A DNA stretch of 64,000 nucleotides from Tribonema minus (lineage: Eukaryota; Sar; Xanthophyceae; Tribonematales; Tribonemataceae): positions 62,001 to 126,000 of the forward strand of contig JAFCMP010000153.1 in assembly GCA_017506865.1 (NCBI GenBank). The letters run 5' to 3'. The position numbers and the translations under genes are program-made. The notes beneath the pieces were generated by a model. It was not told the origin of the DNA, searched no databases, and saw nothing but the letters and a program-made list of their open reading frames with translations. Within the stretch, counting starts at the first letter, position 1. The number at the start of each line of letters is the position of its first letter. Positions 1 to 10,681 of this stretch are shown piece after piece.

Positions 1-3000
1 TTCATCGCGGAGCTCGACGGATACTCGGGCACCCTGGACTGCGTGCGCCAGGTGCGCCTTGTTGGCAACGGTTCTGTACATTCTGAATGTAAACTTAATT
101 CCTTCTTGTTGTGATGCTTGTTGTTATAAATAACTATTGGTTGGTTGCGGAGGTTGACGGGTACTCGGGGCACCCTGGACTGCGTGCGCCAGGTGCAGTA
201 CATACCTACCCTGTTCGTACACACCTGCCCTGTTGGTGACATGCGTATAGTGATTGGTAAACTCACTGGCTTCTTGATGTGGCGTTGCGGTTATGGTGGT
301 TGATTGCGAAGCTCGACGGATGCTCCGGCACCTGAATTGCGTGCGCCAGGTGCAGCTACATACCTACCCGTCGGTGGCATATGCACTATTTTATTTCATG
401 TTCTAAGTTTGGTGAACTCAGTTGCCTTGTTGTTCTGGCGTCGCCGTTGTGGTGGTTAGCTGCGGGGCTCGACAAGTGCTCCACACCTTACACTGCGTGT
501 GGCAGGTGCAGTACATACCTACCTACCCTGTTGGTGACATGTTCATGTTTTGAATCAAGTCGACACTTGCATTTGAGTAGTCGCTACTCTTGCTGCAGTG
601 CCCCCCTCAAGTCAAGGTGTCAACTTTTTGCTGACGACATTGTGTCCGTCATGCGCTGTTGAAACGTACAAACTGGTAGTTGGAAACCAGTGTAGATTCA
701 AAAATAGTGCTCAGCAAATATTAAAAAAATCCAAAAAAGGTGATCATCATTTATACCATGTTGTGTTTACTGCTCAAGCTTTGTCAAAAAAAATTTGGTA
801 GTAATACCCATCTTAATCGACAACATCTTGAAGTGGTAATCAATGATTATTCGCTCTTGTGCCCTCAGGTCAAGGGGTCGGATCTTGATGATGACATGGT
901 GGCCATTGCGCTGGACGCAGATAACGTTGTCATTGGTGGCGGCACCAAGGGCTCCATACCGCCATTCGGAAACCAGGTACGGGGCTTTGTTCATTTCCAT
1001 TTTTTTCCTAGAGTCCTTCGTTTTCCCCATCATTTTCGAGTCATTTTGTGTAGAATTGTTACCCTCAGAGCATCTGAGATATCGTATGTACCCTAGGTAT
1101 CAGCCGGCAGGAACAATTGCTCAGTCATGACTTAGACCCACGGGCGATTGAGCCAGGGCATTCATAGCGACGCACCACAGGTTACAGTACAGCCCATTTC
1201 GAGATTACTGTACCAGATTTGTTCGCCGGTTTGATATTTTGTAACAACGGCCTGTACAACAAGCGCAAACGTGCTCAATCCTGTGAAGGTCAGGTCTGCA
1301 GAGCTGTGGTGGTAGCGGTGGGCACGAGAGCTTTGACATCGCCAGCAGCACCAAGGGCTCAAACCAGCGGCGTCTGCGGCAACACGTCATCACATGTGTG
1401 GACCGTCATATCATGATACGAAGGCACGTCTACTGCATGCATACGCATGTGTGACTTGCGCTGAACGGCACGCATACACGCAATTAAGAGGTAGGACGCC
1501 AGCCTCTTGTCCGTCAACCGCACCAACGGCGGCTGCGGCAAGCAACCAACCACCGCAACCGCACTTATATTTACAACACAATCACACACTTACTATAATT
1601 CTATGATGATGGCTTTGCATTGTCTCTCATGTATGCTCGCCGCATCAATTGCAATGCTACAGGGCAAGTGGGACGCCATCCTCATGTCCTTCACACGCGC
1701 CAGCGGCGGCTGCGGCGACTACCCCGGCCGCACCTATACTCACGACGCCATCACACACAGCCTGCACTATGATCACGACTTTCATTGGTCTCTCATGTAT
1801 GCTCGACAAAAGTTTCAATGTATGCGCAAACGTTCAACGCACGTGCACCACTGCAGGGCAAGTGGGACGCCATCCTCATGTCGTTTGACCGCACCAGCGG
1901 CGGCTGCGGCGACTACCCCGACCGCGCACATATAATGATTGTTTTCTTTCATGAAGCATACATCTTTCATCTTTCAATCGCGCCATGCTACAGGGCAAGT
2001 GGGATGCCATCCTCATGTCCTTTGACCGCACCAGCGGCGGCTGCGGCGACTACCCCGACCGCGCGTGGCAGGGCGGCTCCGCTGCCGATGACCAGGCGCG
2101 CTCCATCGTCCTGCAGGGCGGTGATACAGTTACATTTGTCGGTTTCACCTACGGGGACCTGGGGGGGGCGCACCTCGGGGGGCCGCTGTCGGGGGACAAC
2201 ATCGTCGCGTCGGCACAGCTCGTGCCTGTGAGTGGAATCACTGTCAAGTTGGTGTTGCTGCTGGTGTTTGCGCTGTGTGTTGTTTGGGGTGTGGTGCCTG
2301 TGAGTGGAATCGCTTTGGCACTACATATTGGTGGTGTTCAATTACATGTGCTGCATTTGTTCGTTGCGTCCGCGCAGCTCATGCCTGTGAAAGGAAATGG
2401 CTGTCAAATTGTTCAAATGTGCTGTCCGCTTAGCTTGTGTTCGTGAGTAGAGTTGCAGTCGCATTGGCATCGCTGCCGGTGTTTGGCCACTTGTGCTGCA
2501 TGTTGTGCACAGCTGGTTGCTCAAACGCGGTGCTTCACATGTGCTGCATGTTGTCGGGGGCGTCGGCTCAACTGGTGCCTGTGAGTGGAGTCGCTTAGGC
2601 ACCGCTGCTTGGCCTTTCTTCGCATGTGCTGCATGTTGCTAGGGGCATGGGATAGGTGTCACCGGGCCTGCACGCCGCAGCCGACCCTGACTCTGACTCT
2701 GACTGTGACTCTCACGTTTGACCGCTGTGGTCGCTGGCCCCCGCCCAGTTGGACAACAGCTTCGCCCTGGCTTTGGGCTGAGCGCTGCTGCCCTTGTTCA
2801 CTCTGATTCTAACTCTGATTACTGGCTCTCTGATGTTCAAAAGCTGTCGATGCAGGAGTCGCTGGCCCCTGGTCAGTCAGACAACAGCTTTGCCCTGGCC
2901 ATTGGACTGAGCGCTGCTGCCCTTGTTCGACTCTTACTTTGACTCTTGTTATCACTCTCATATCTGTTGCAGGAGTCGCTGGCCCCGCTCAGTCGGACAG

Positions 3001-6000
3001 CAGCTTTGCCCTGGCCACTGGACTGAGCGCTGCTGCCCTTGCCGACTCTGATTTTGACCCTGACTGACCCTCGTGACGACCCTCAATCTGATGCAGGAGT
3101 CGCTGGCCCCTGCCCAGTCGGACAACAGCTTTGCCCTGGCCATTGGGCTGAGCGCTGCTGCCCTTGCGCTGGTCCTCATCGGCATCCTGTTCTGCGTGCT
3201 GTGGCGGTGCGAGCACGCGTGCTTCTCCCCCAAGCGCAAGGTGCGTCGCCTGCTGCCGAGGGGTAGGGTTAGGGCTAGGGGAAGGGCTAGGGTTACGGTT
3301 AGGGTTAGGCGCATGCTTCCGGTAGGTTTAGGGCTAGGGTTAGGGCTAGGGGAAGGGCTAGGGTTAGGTTTAGGGTTAGGCGCACATGTCTGTCCCCCAA
3401 GCGTGCGTTGCCTGCTGTTGAGGGTTAGGGTTAGGGAGTGCAAAGCTTTGCGTGTTCATCAATTGCCGGTGGGGTTGCCCCAGCGATCATCTCCGCCGTT
3501 GCGTGACTGTCACTGCCGCCGCCCCTCCCCCTGCGACTTACACATGGTGAGACGCCTCATCCGCATGCATGTCAACGCGTTTGGTCCTCCACCCAAGTTT
3601 GTTGTACACAGTGATTTCAGACACTCGGGTACTTCGACAGCCGCGTCAGCTGCACCTCACTCTCCCATCCTTGCTCACAACCCGACGAACCTCGCTCCAA
3701 CCCTAACCCCCCTCCAAACTCTCTACATCTTACCCTAACCCTAACGCCCCTAACCCTACCTATCGACAGGCGCGTCTGCGCGCGAAGCTCTGCTGCTGCA
3801 TGTCGCCGCTCGCCCCCCCCGTGGTCGAGGATGAGAAGCCCCGTGCCAGCATCAAGGCTGGTTTTGGGGGGCTCAAGCCTCTGCCCCTCGGCCACAAGAA
3901 CGAGAACTCGGAGACGAGCGCGGTGGCCAGCGATGCATCTTCCGGCGTGCCTGCGGACGTGTACTTCAGGTGGGAAGTTAAAGTTGGTATCATTGACTTT
4001 TTACATGTGCGACACTCGTCCTTAGCAGATACTCTCTGTTGGGGTTTGCAGTGGGTACACAGTTGATGCATGTACTCAGTACATGTGTGTACTCGGAGAC
4101 CAGCGCGGTGGCCAGCGATGCGTCCTCCGGCGTGCCTGCGGTCGTCTACTGCAGGTGGCGTTTATTTCTCCATGATATAGACTTGCACTACGTGAAACAC
4201 TGTCAAGAAAGCCAGTGCCGCGGGTCATCACACACTCGCTGCAGTGGTGATGATGCACTTGGTGCACGCATCTAGTGTCTGTACAGTCGCTGCCGCGCAT
4301 GGCGGTGTTCGAGGGTAGGTACAGGTATCGCTGTGAGCGCTGCAGCCCCTACAGCATCCCAATACTTTATCAAATCCTTCACCGCTGCCTGCCGTGGTTC
4401 TGCTTGTGCACCCCTGCTACAAGCGGACACCAAGCATGCATGCCACTTCAACATGCTCACAACACACCGCCTCACAATTATCTTTGAAATGTGTTAGAAA
4501 TGCTTTATGCATTGCGTTGCTGGTGGCATACACAAGGAGCTCAGCCTTGGGTCCACATGGTTATCTTTTTGTCCTGGCTGTGCCAGTCAATACACTTATT
4601 TTCCCTGACGTGTGAAGTGCGAACGCCACCTTGCCACCTTCACTTCTGGTTTACCCTTTGTGCACATCCCCTGGTGTGTGCGGAATGTTGTCTGCCGCAC
4701 AGGATCACAGCCCTCCATTGTTGTACCTCAATTAGCTACTTGAATATGTTCACAACGCGCTTCTCACTTACTGCACTCTTTCGCGCATCTGCACCACGCT
4801 GCTTGTTTTACACAGGGAGCACAGCCTGGGGTCTACCGCGGCCACGGTGCGCGAGGGGGGCCCCTACAGCGCGCGCTTCAGTGGCCACACCAACACCACC
4901 GCCAACTCCTCCGCCACGTCTCGCGCTGACGACTACGACCAGTGAGTTTCTATATTATTTATACAGTACACAATCGTCTATGCATGCGTGTACACATTGT
5001 TGTAGTTTGTACTGCTGATGTACTGTTGGCTGATGAGAGGGGGCCCCCTACAGCACACGCTTCAGCGGCCACACCACCACCACCGCCAACTCCTCCGCAA
5101 CGTCTCGCGCGGACGACTACCACCAGTGAGTTTTTCTCAATGTTTTCTATGATGGACAGTGCTCAATCATGCATGTATGCGCATACACACGTTGTTGTAG
5201 GTTATACTGTTGATGTACTGTTGGCCTCTGGGGGGGGGGGGTACAGCGCGCGCTTCAGCGGTCACGCCAACTCCTCTGCCACGTCCCGCGCTGACGACTA
5301 CGACCAGTGAGTTTCTTTTCTAATGTTCTATATATAGTACACAATGATGTATATATGCGCGTCTATGCTAGCCTACCAGCTATTACTCTGCTGCAGCTAC
5401 GTGCCTACACTTGCTGGACGGTACCCTGGACTCTTTGCAAAAACTACACATTCCAAGGTCTGCTCCCCATGCGCGCACATGTTCTTGTAGTTTGTACTTT
5501 TTAAAAATTCTCGTGTGCGAAAAAGCCCAGATGAATGGCGTCTAACTTGAAGCTTGCTCTACGGCATCTACATGTCGTGTGACAGTCTGAAAGTGTCTCA
5601 ACGACAAGTTTGTACCACTGATGTACTGCTGGCTGATGAGTGGGGGGCGTGCAAAGCGCGCTTCAACGGCCATGCCAACATGTCTCGCACTGCGGAGTTC
5701 AGTCAGTGAGTCTGTCGTCATTAGTACTATTATAGTGTATCATGGAAATGAATTAGAAGATCGTAGAGCTCTAGGCGACAAGGTGTGGTTAGCCGTCATA
5801 TTGGATGCCTTCCACCTATAAACGTGGTTGCCGCTGCTGCGGCAATTGGCCATGAGCCAAACAGTGCCGCCATATCCACATTACTAAAAAGGCTTCCGTG
5901 TGCAACTTATTATATTATATCATGTAGCACGATGCTATACAATGGTACTATTGTAGTCTGACATGTATGCATTGTAGACCAATTTGTCAACCAAGGATGC

Positions 6001-9000
6001 ATTGCTTCGGCTTCAAGGTACTATACTGTTGACGAGTTTATTTGTGCACATGCAACATAGAAGTACATGCATCTATGAACACCGTTGTTTTGTTCTCCGC
6101 TACTCCATCCACTAATGGACAGTAGTCTGACATTGGGGCTTCTCTCTCCGCAACTGCTTTATTTGTGCAGCAGTCTGTAAACAAAAGGCGTAATTGCTTG
6201 ATTTTGGATGTACTTTTATTATGACAACATAAATCAGCATCCCCCTTTCTTTATTGGTGCAGTGGCGGCGCAGACGTCGCCAGCGAGCTTGCCAGGCCCT
6301 CGCGGAGTTTGAGATCCGCACCAGCGACGTGCGCATCACAGGCTCATGGAGCATACATGCATACATACCTCACATCACTCACTATGAACACTGGCGTTTT
6401 TTGCTCCGCTCCTTCATCCACCAGTCGACAGTCAGCTGAAAGTTAAGTTCTAATCTTCACCATTGCTTTATCTGTGCAGCGGCGGCGCGGACATCGACAG
6501 TGAGCTCGCTTGAGCGCTCGCGGAATTCATGAGTGCAGCAGTCTATACACAAAAGCTGTCACTGCTTGAATGTGGATGTACCTCAACACGGCTCTAACAG
6601 CCAGAACCCCTTTGTTTATGCAGTGGCGGCGCGGACGTTGCCAGCGAGCTCGCCCAGGCCCTCGCAGAATTTGAGATCCGCACCAGCGACGTGCGCATCA
6701 CGGGCAAGCTCGGCGAGGGCAACTTTGGCACCGTCTTCAGGGGGCGTTGGCAGGGGCAGCGCGTCGCCGTCAAGCGCCTCAAGCACGCCGCGACGCGCGA
6801 CCTGAGGCACGAGGTCGGAGCACTGCTGCGGCTGCGCCACCCTAACGTGGCCTTCTTCTACGGCGCCACGCCGCCGCCGGACCCGCTGCTCGGTGAATAA
6901 TTGATTTACTTGAAGTATTGTTGAAGTAGACGTGTAAGAGCGCTGCTGTGGCTGCGCCACCCCAGTGCGACGTTCTTCTACGGCGCCACGCCGCCGCCGG
7001 ACCCGCTGCTGGGTGAGCAATTTATACACTGAAGTATCTATGCACTGAAGTATTGTTGAAGTAGAGGTGTCGCTGCGGCTGCGCCACCCCAACGTGGCGT
7101 TCTTCTACGGCACCATGCGTCCGCCGGACCAGCTGCTGAGTGAGCAATACTCATGAAGTATTGTTGAAGTAGAGGCATGAAGTCGCTGCTGCGGCTGCGC
7201 CACCCCAGCGTGGCGTTCTTCTACGGCACCACGCCGCCGCCGGACCTGCTGCTAAGTCAGCAATTCATGTGCTCATATGTGCAACACGTTGTTGAAGAAA
7301 TCGCACGTAGTCGGAGCGTTGCTGCGGCTGCGCCACCCCAACATTGCGGTCTTCCATGGCGCTACGCCGCCGCCAAAGCTGCTGCCGGGTGAGCAAGTGG
7401 CGGTTTTGAGTATCTGTGAGCTGCACCATGACCATGAACAGCAAAATCTGATCCGAGTAAGAATGGACCTAGATAGGCCTGATCAGCTTCACCTGCGGGC
7501 TGTTCGCAGTACATGAGCTACAGGCAAGTGCAGCATGTTCCCGCCATTACGGACATCATGTGTGCTATGCGCACTGCCGACGGCCGCACAATGATTGCTG
7601 CCGCCGTTGCTGACGCCATCTGCGCTCTGCTCTGCAAGCGAATTTACGCAGTGACAGAGCTGCTCCCTTAGCATGATCCTGAGCGTGCAGTGCAGCACAG
7701 CATCAGCTGTGAAATTGAGCGCCAACGTCCATCGCAATCAACACAGGCTGCACGCTGTTCATAAGCTGCTAGCAGTTTGTCCAACCTGACAAACATGCGG
7801 CTCATGGTGTTGCTCATGCGCAGTGACAGAGCTGCTGTGGCGCAGCCTGTACACTGCTATCAGTGATGTCATGTGCGCTTTGCTCACTGCTGCATGCGCT
7901 GCACAAGTCCGACGTCAAGGACGCCCTCTGCGCTGCTGCGGAATGCGCGCATCGACAGAGCAATGGCCATGCGATTACTGGCATCATGCGTGCTCTGCGC
8001 TTTGTTCCTGCTGTCACTGACGCCATCTGTGCTGTGCGTTGTTGCTGCATGTCGCAGTGACGGAGCTGCTCTGGGGCAGTCTGTACACGCTGCTGCACAA
8101 GATGGGGCCGCTAGGCGCGGGGGCGGGGGGCCTCGAGGGCCCCATCGCGCTGCGCGTCGTGCGCGACATCTGCCGCGGCATGGCGTACATCCACAGCAGA
8201 AACGTCCTGCACAGGTGTGTATTTTGTCAAATACTTTCCAAGTATGTACATTTTATTAATTCTCGCTCAGGGCGCGAAAGAGCCCAGATGAATGGCATCT
8301 AGCTTGAAGCTTGCTGTACGGAATCTACATGTCGTGTGACAGTCCGAAAGTGTCTCAACGACAACCACTGTACTTTCTAGTACTCGTTTTTTCAGAAATG
8401 CCATGCAAAACCTCTGCTGCGGCATGGCGTACATCCACAACTTGAATGCGCTGCACAGGTGAGGACTTGCGGCCGCTTGATAGGTACTGGCGCGCAGTGC
8501 CATCAGCAGCGGCTACAGGGTACCTCAAGGCATGTGGTAACCAGTGACTCTGCTTGTTCTAGCAGCGCCGCAGCCATGGCAGCACACCAGGTGGCGTCGC
8601 AATACATGATAGCGCTCATTTTATCAGCCACGCTGCAGCCTCCTGTACATGCAGTCCTGCCCCTGCGCTAGCCTTTCAGAAGGGCCTGTAACGCTGCACC
8701 GCTCAACGCATCACAACGCATCACAATGCGCCGCTCCTCGTCCACCGCACTTTTCACCATCCCCCACAACGCAACTTTAAATGGGGGGCTATCAGCAGCA
8801 GAATGGCTTTCCCGTCCTCTGGGCCTTCTTCCCCCTGACCCCCCCCCCCCCCCCTCCTCGTCACGCAGGGACATCAGCAGCAGCAACGTGCTGCTCACGG
8901 GCGGCGTCGCTGAGCTGACAGCTCTCGTTGCCTCTAACAGTGAGGAACCCGTCGCCAAGCTGTGCGATTTCGGACTCAGCCGCCCTCTCGATGCGGGCCT

Positions 9001-10681
9001 GACAGCAGCCGCCGGCAACCTCTTCTACTGCGCGCCGGAGGTCTACAGGGGCGAGCAGGCCACCGCCAAGGTGCGTCACCATTGAACTTGAAGCTGCCAA
9101 CATTTATCGGAGCTGCGTAGTGCACAGCCTGCAGCTCTGCTGCTAGCAACCTGTTCTATCCACTCTGCGCATGAGGCGTGTAGTGGTTAGCAGGCCACCG
9201 CCGAAGTGCTGCAACTTTAATGGTGAGATCTGTGACGTCAATCATGCTGTTACGGCGAGGGCCTCACTGTAGGTGTCACCGCAGGCCTTTCTGCATTGCG
9301 GGTGGCATACAGCTGTAGGGTTAGGATTAGGTCAGGGTCAGCGTTAGGTTAGGGTTAGGGTTCTGCTGCTGCTGGTGGAGCTCCACCGTGCTGCACCTGT
9401 CTTGCCATTTCAATCACAAAGTCTGCCGTGGGTATATGTAACTCAGTCTTGCACCGTCACTCAATGTTGCGCGTGAACCACGCACACTGGACTGGCACTC
9501 TTCCCTGTACTCACGTGTACTCCCCACCCCTCTCCCTTGAACTGTGCAGTCCGACGTGTACAGCTATGCCCTCGTTGCCTGGGAGGCCTACAGCGGAAAG
9601 GTCCCCTTCAACGACCAGAAGACCCCCCAGCTGGCGGCCTATAGCGCGTGCGCCAAGGGGGTCAGGCCCCCCATCGACGCCTCCATCCCCCCCGGCATCG
9701 CCTTCCTCATGCAGGACTGCTGGAACGCGGATGGTCAGCAGCGCCCCACCGCTGAGGTATGTCACTGTTGAAGTTGCATTAGGGTGATGGAAGAGCCTAC
9801 CAGCGGTGCTAGCAGTACTCATTGAGTTTGCATTGCAGCCGCACTGCTGTTGCGTGACTGTCTTGAACTTGAATAGCGCCGATGATCCCCATCAAGCTCA
9901 AACCCTAATGGTAACCCACCCTATGGTGATCGGCCAACTTCAAGGTGCACTGTGCAGCAGCGCTGGTCGACTTGCGCCATGCAACCCTCCCCGTGTACTC
10001 TCATCTACTGCTTTGACACTCACCCTGAAAGTGCTGATTTCAACGCGTGCAGGTGGTGCTGGCAGCGCTCGACGACATGCACCACGAACAACCCTCCCTG
10101 CGTACTATCCCGCTCAACCTCATGTTACCCCCCGAACAGCCTTCCCTGCGTACTCTACCCGTAACTCTACCGCTCAACCTCATGCTACCCTGGTTACCCC
10201 TCTAAATGTGCAGGTGGTGCTGGCAGCGCTCGACGACATGCACCGCGCGCGCGCCACGCGCGCCGACATCGCCCGCCAGGACAGTGGCGCCAACGACTCC
10301 ACGGGCGCTCCCCCTGACACGAGCGCCAACCCCCTAGACGCCTCTGCGCACTCCGACGCGGGGTCCCCCGTCGGCAGCGACTTCAACTTCCCCTCGTTCC
10401 GCGACGACGGCGGCAGCGCTGAGGATGGGGCGGCGGCGGTTGCGTACCTGAAACCGTCGGCGTACGAGGGGTTCGGGAAGATGGCGCCGAGCGCGTGGAG
10501 CTTTGGGCGTACGGCGTCGGATCTGAGCCGCGGTGATGGCGGCGGCAGCGCTGCTGCTGCCGCTGCTGCTGCTGCTGCCGGCGACGCTGGCGCGGATGCG
10601 CCACCGGCGAAGGTGAGCAGTCAACTTTGCCAGGTTGCCCTTGGCAAGCCTTCGTGTGGCGTGGTGCACAAGAGCTGTTGA
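1..10681 (+). CDS. Receptor-like TKL protein kinase with SBBP-type ectodomain repeats (5' partial)
   Basis: Exons with matching phases: 1-51, 869-976, 1994-2227, 3097-3240, 3770-3969, 4816-4941, 6624-6892, 8058-8214, 8869-9070, 9550-9756, 10214-10612. The first three encode repeats resembling SBBP beta-propeller units (IALDADNVVIGGGTKGS; SIVLQGG...FVGFTYGD). Exon 3097-3240 carries one transmembrane helix followed by basic residues. Exon 3770 begins the cytoplasmic side with a CCC cluster that could be palmitoylated. The kinase domain is complete: Gly loop GKLGEGNFGTVF, VAVK lysine, HRDISSSNVLL catalytic loop, DFG and APE. It should therefore be an active Ser/Thr or dual-specificity kinase signalling from a membrane. 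The C-terminal tail is low-complexity and Ala-rich. The frame after 10612 reads to a stop at 10681, but a GTGAGC donor at 10613 suggests splicing to a further exon. The N-terminus lies outside the window. The ligand is unknown. Confidence 0.85.
143..516 (+). repeat. Three degraded copies of the end of exon 1-51 with its donor
   Basis: Copies at about 143-198, 302-358 and 457-515 repeat the last ~50 bases of the exon and the GTGCAG-like donor, with a period of about 155 bp. Substitutions and small indels break the frame. They lie in the intron after the exon. Confidence 0.9.
1335..1376 (+). repeat. Probable degraded partial copy of exon 869-976
   Basis: The stretch containing caccaagggctc followed by aaaccag matches parts of the end of exon 869-976 with an internal gap. 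It is short, so chance is possible. Confidence 0.4.
1485..1928 (+). repeat. Three degraded copies of the start of exon 1994-2227
   Basis: Copies at about 1485-1545, 1653-1732 and 1851-1928 each contain the acceptor-side sequence (ctacaggg or similar) plus 55-80 bases of exon start. They then fall back into intron sequence. Similarity increases toward the true exon. Confidence 0.9.
2303..2595 (+). repeat. Degraded copies of the end of exon 1994-2227 with its donor
   Basis: The block tgcctgtgagtggaatc, which spans the true exon/donor junction at 2222, recurs at about 2303-2321, 2365-2395 and 2556-2595, with variable lengths of preceding exon sequence. Confidence 0.8.
2690..2720 (+). repeat. 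TGACTC microsatellite in the intron
   Basis: Short run of ctgactctgactctgact. Related ctctgatt tracts recur at each duplicated unit downstream, so it is part of the duplicated segment. Confidence 0.7.
2725..3041 (+). repeat. Three degraded copies of the start of the transmembrane exon
   Basis: Copies at about 2725-2796, 2850-2928 and 2966-3041 carry a ctctgact-rich intron tail, GCAG and the first ~75 bases of exon 3097-3240. All stop at the same point (gcccttg), which gives a period of about 115-130 bp. Confidence 0.92.
3264..3440 (+). repeat. Interstitial telomere-like TTAGGG tract
   Basis: Degenerate gggttaggg units with gggctagggg variants fill the intron just after the transmembrane exon. 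TTAGGG is the telomere repeat reported for many stramenopiles. This is an internal tract, not a chromosome end, because coding exons continue on both sides. Confidence 0.85.
3665..3765 (-). repeat. CCCTAA tract in inverted orientation to the TTAGGG tract
   Basis: Units of ccctaaccctaa sit just before the acceptor of exon 3770. With 3264-3440 they form an inverted pair of telomere-like repeats in one intron, able to fold in RNA or DNA. Confidence 0.7.
4092..4160 (+). repeat. Degraded copy of the end of exon 3770-3969 with its donor
   Basis: Repeats tcggagac.agcgcggtgg through the GCAG/GTGG donor junction, about 85-90% alike by eye. Confidence 0.9.
4527..4560 (+). repeat. Degraded copy of the start of exon 4816-4941
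   Basis: The acacaaggagctcagc block matches the acceptor and first codons of the exon at 4816. Confidence 0.7.
5036..5712 (+). repeat. Three degraded copies of the end of exon 4816-4941 with its donor
   Basis: Copies at about 5036-5142, 5222-5316 and 5628-5712 end with gac.accagtgagttt or close variants. The third is the most degraded and is separated from the others by a LINE 3' fragment. Confidence 0.9.
5494..5607 (-). mobile_element. 5'-truncated LINE copy (3' tail only)
   Basis: The reverse complement matches the 3' untranslated tail of the LINE at 29583-35032. The direct repeat agtttgtac lies at both edges (about 5489-5497 and 5606-5614), consistent with a target-site duplication. It sits inside a kinase intron. 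Confidence 0.85.
5713..6249. other. Intron sequence without recognisable feature
   Basis: AT-richer intron between the copies of exon 4816 and those of exon 6624. I see no open frame or repeat in it. Confidence 0.6.
6250..6532 (+). repeat. Two degraded copies of the start of exon 6624-6892
   Basis: Copies at about 6250-6343 and 6465-6532 carry the acceptor (ggtgcag, ctgtgcag) and the first 60-85 bases of the exon. Confidence 0.9.
6938..7396 (+). repeat. Four degraded copies of the end of exon 6624-6892 with its donor
   Basis: Copies at about 6938-7020, 7068-7147, 7175-7263 and 7309-7396 repeat the LRLRHPNVAFFYGATPPP-coding segment plus a GTGAGCAA-like donor. Spacing is about 110-135 bp. This is the clearest array in the gene. 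Confidence 0.95.
7645..7860 (+). repeat. Two degraded copies of the start of exon 8058-8214
   Basis: Copies at about 7645-7670 and 7815-7860 contain gcagtgacagagctgct and the following exon bases. Confidence 0.85.
8246..8364 (-). mobile_element. 5'-truncated LINE copy (3' tail only)
   Basis: Same LINE 3' tail as 5494-5607, same orientation relative to the kinase gene, again in an intron and again with GTAC at the 3' junction. Confidence 0.85.
8400..8465 (+). repeat. Degraded copy of the end of exon 8058-8214 with its donor
   Basis: Repeats tgcggcatggcgtacatcc through gcacaggtg, the true exon/donor junction at 8214. Confidence 0.85.
8841..8868 (+). promoter_or_regulatory. Poly-C polypyrimidine tract and acceptor
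   Basis: An uninterrupted run of C followed by tcctcgtcacgcag directly precedes the exon that completes the HRD motif. Similar C runs precede the possible exon at 11605 and the BTB gene acceptor near 52435. Confidence 0.7.
9130..9213 (+). repeat. Degraded copy of the end of exon 8869-9070
   Basis: Contains ctagcaacctgttctat and caggccaccgccgaag, matching the activation-loop end of the exon. Confidence 0.8.
9316..9361 (+). repeat. Short TTAGGG-like tract in the intron
   Basis: About six degenerate gggttagg units in the intron between exons 8869 and 9550. Confidence 0.75.
10049..10086 (+). repeat. Copy of the start of exon 10214-10612 with its acceptor
   Basis: gtgcaggtggtgctggcagc and the next ~15 bases are almost identical to the true junction at 10208. 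Confidence 0.9.

Noticed and set aside
2725-3041. CRISPR-like array
   Set aside because: Repeats are decayed exon copies in a eukaryotic gene; no cas genes or uniform spacers.
3264-3440. Chromosome end
   Set aside because: Coding exons of one gene continue on both sides of the TTAGGG tract.
6938-7396. Exon-edge copies as mutually exclusive alternative exons
   Set aside because: Each copy has only one splice site, is truncated, and most carry stops or frame-breaking indels.
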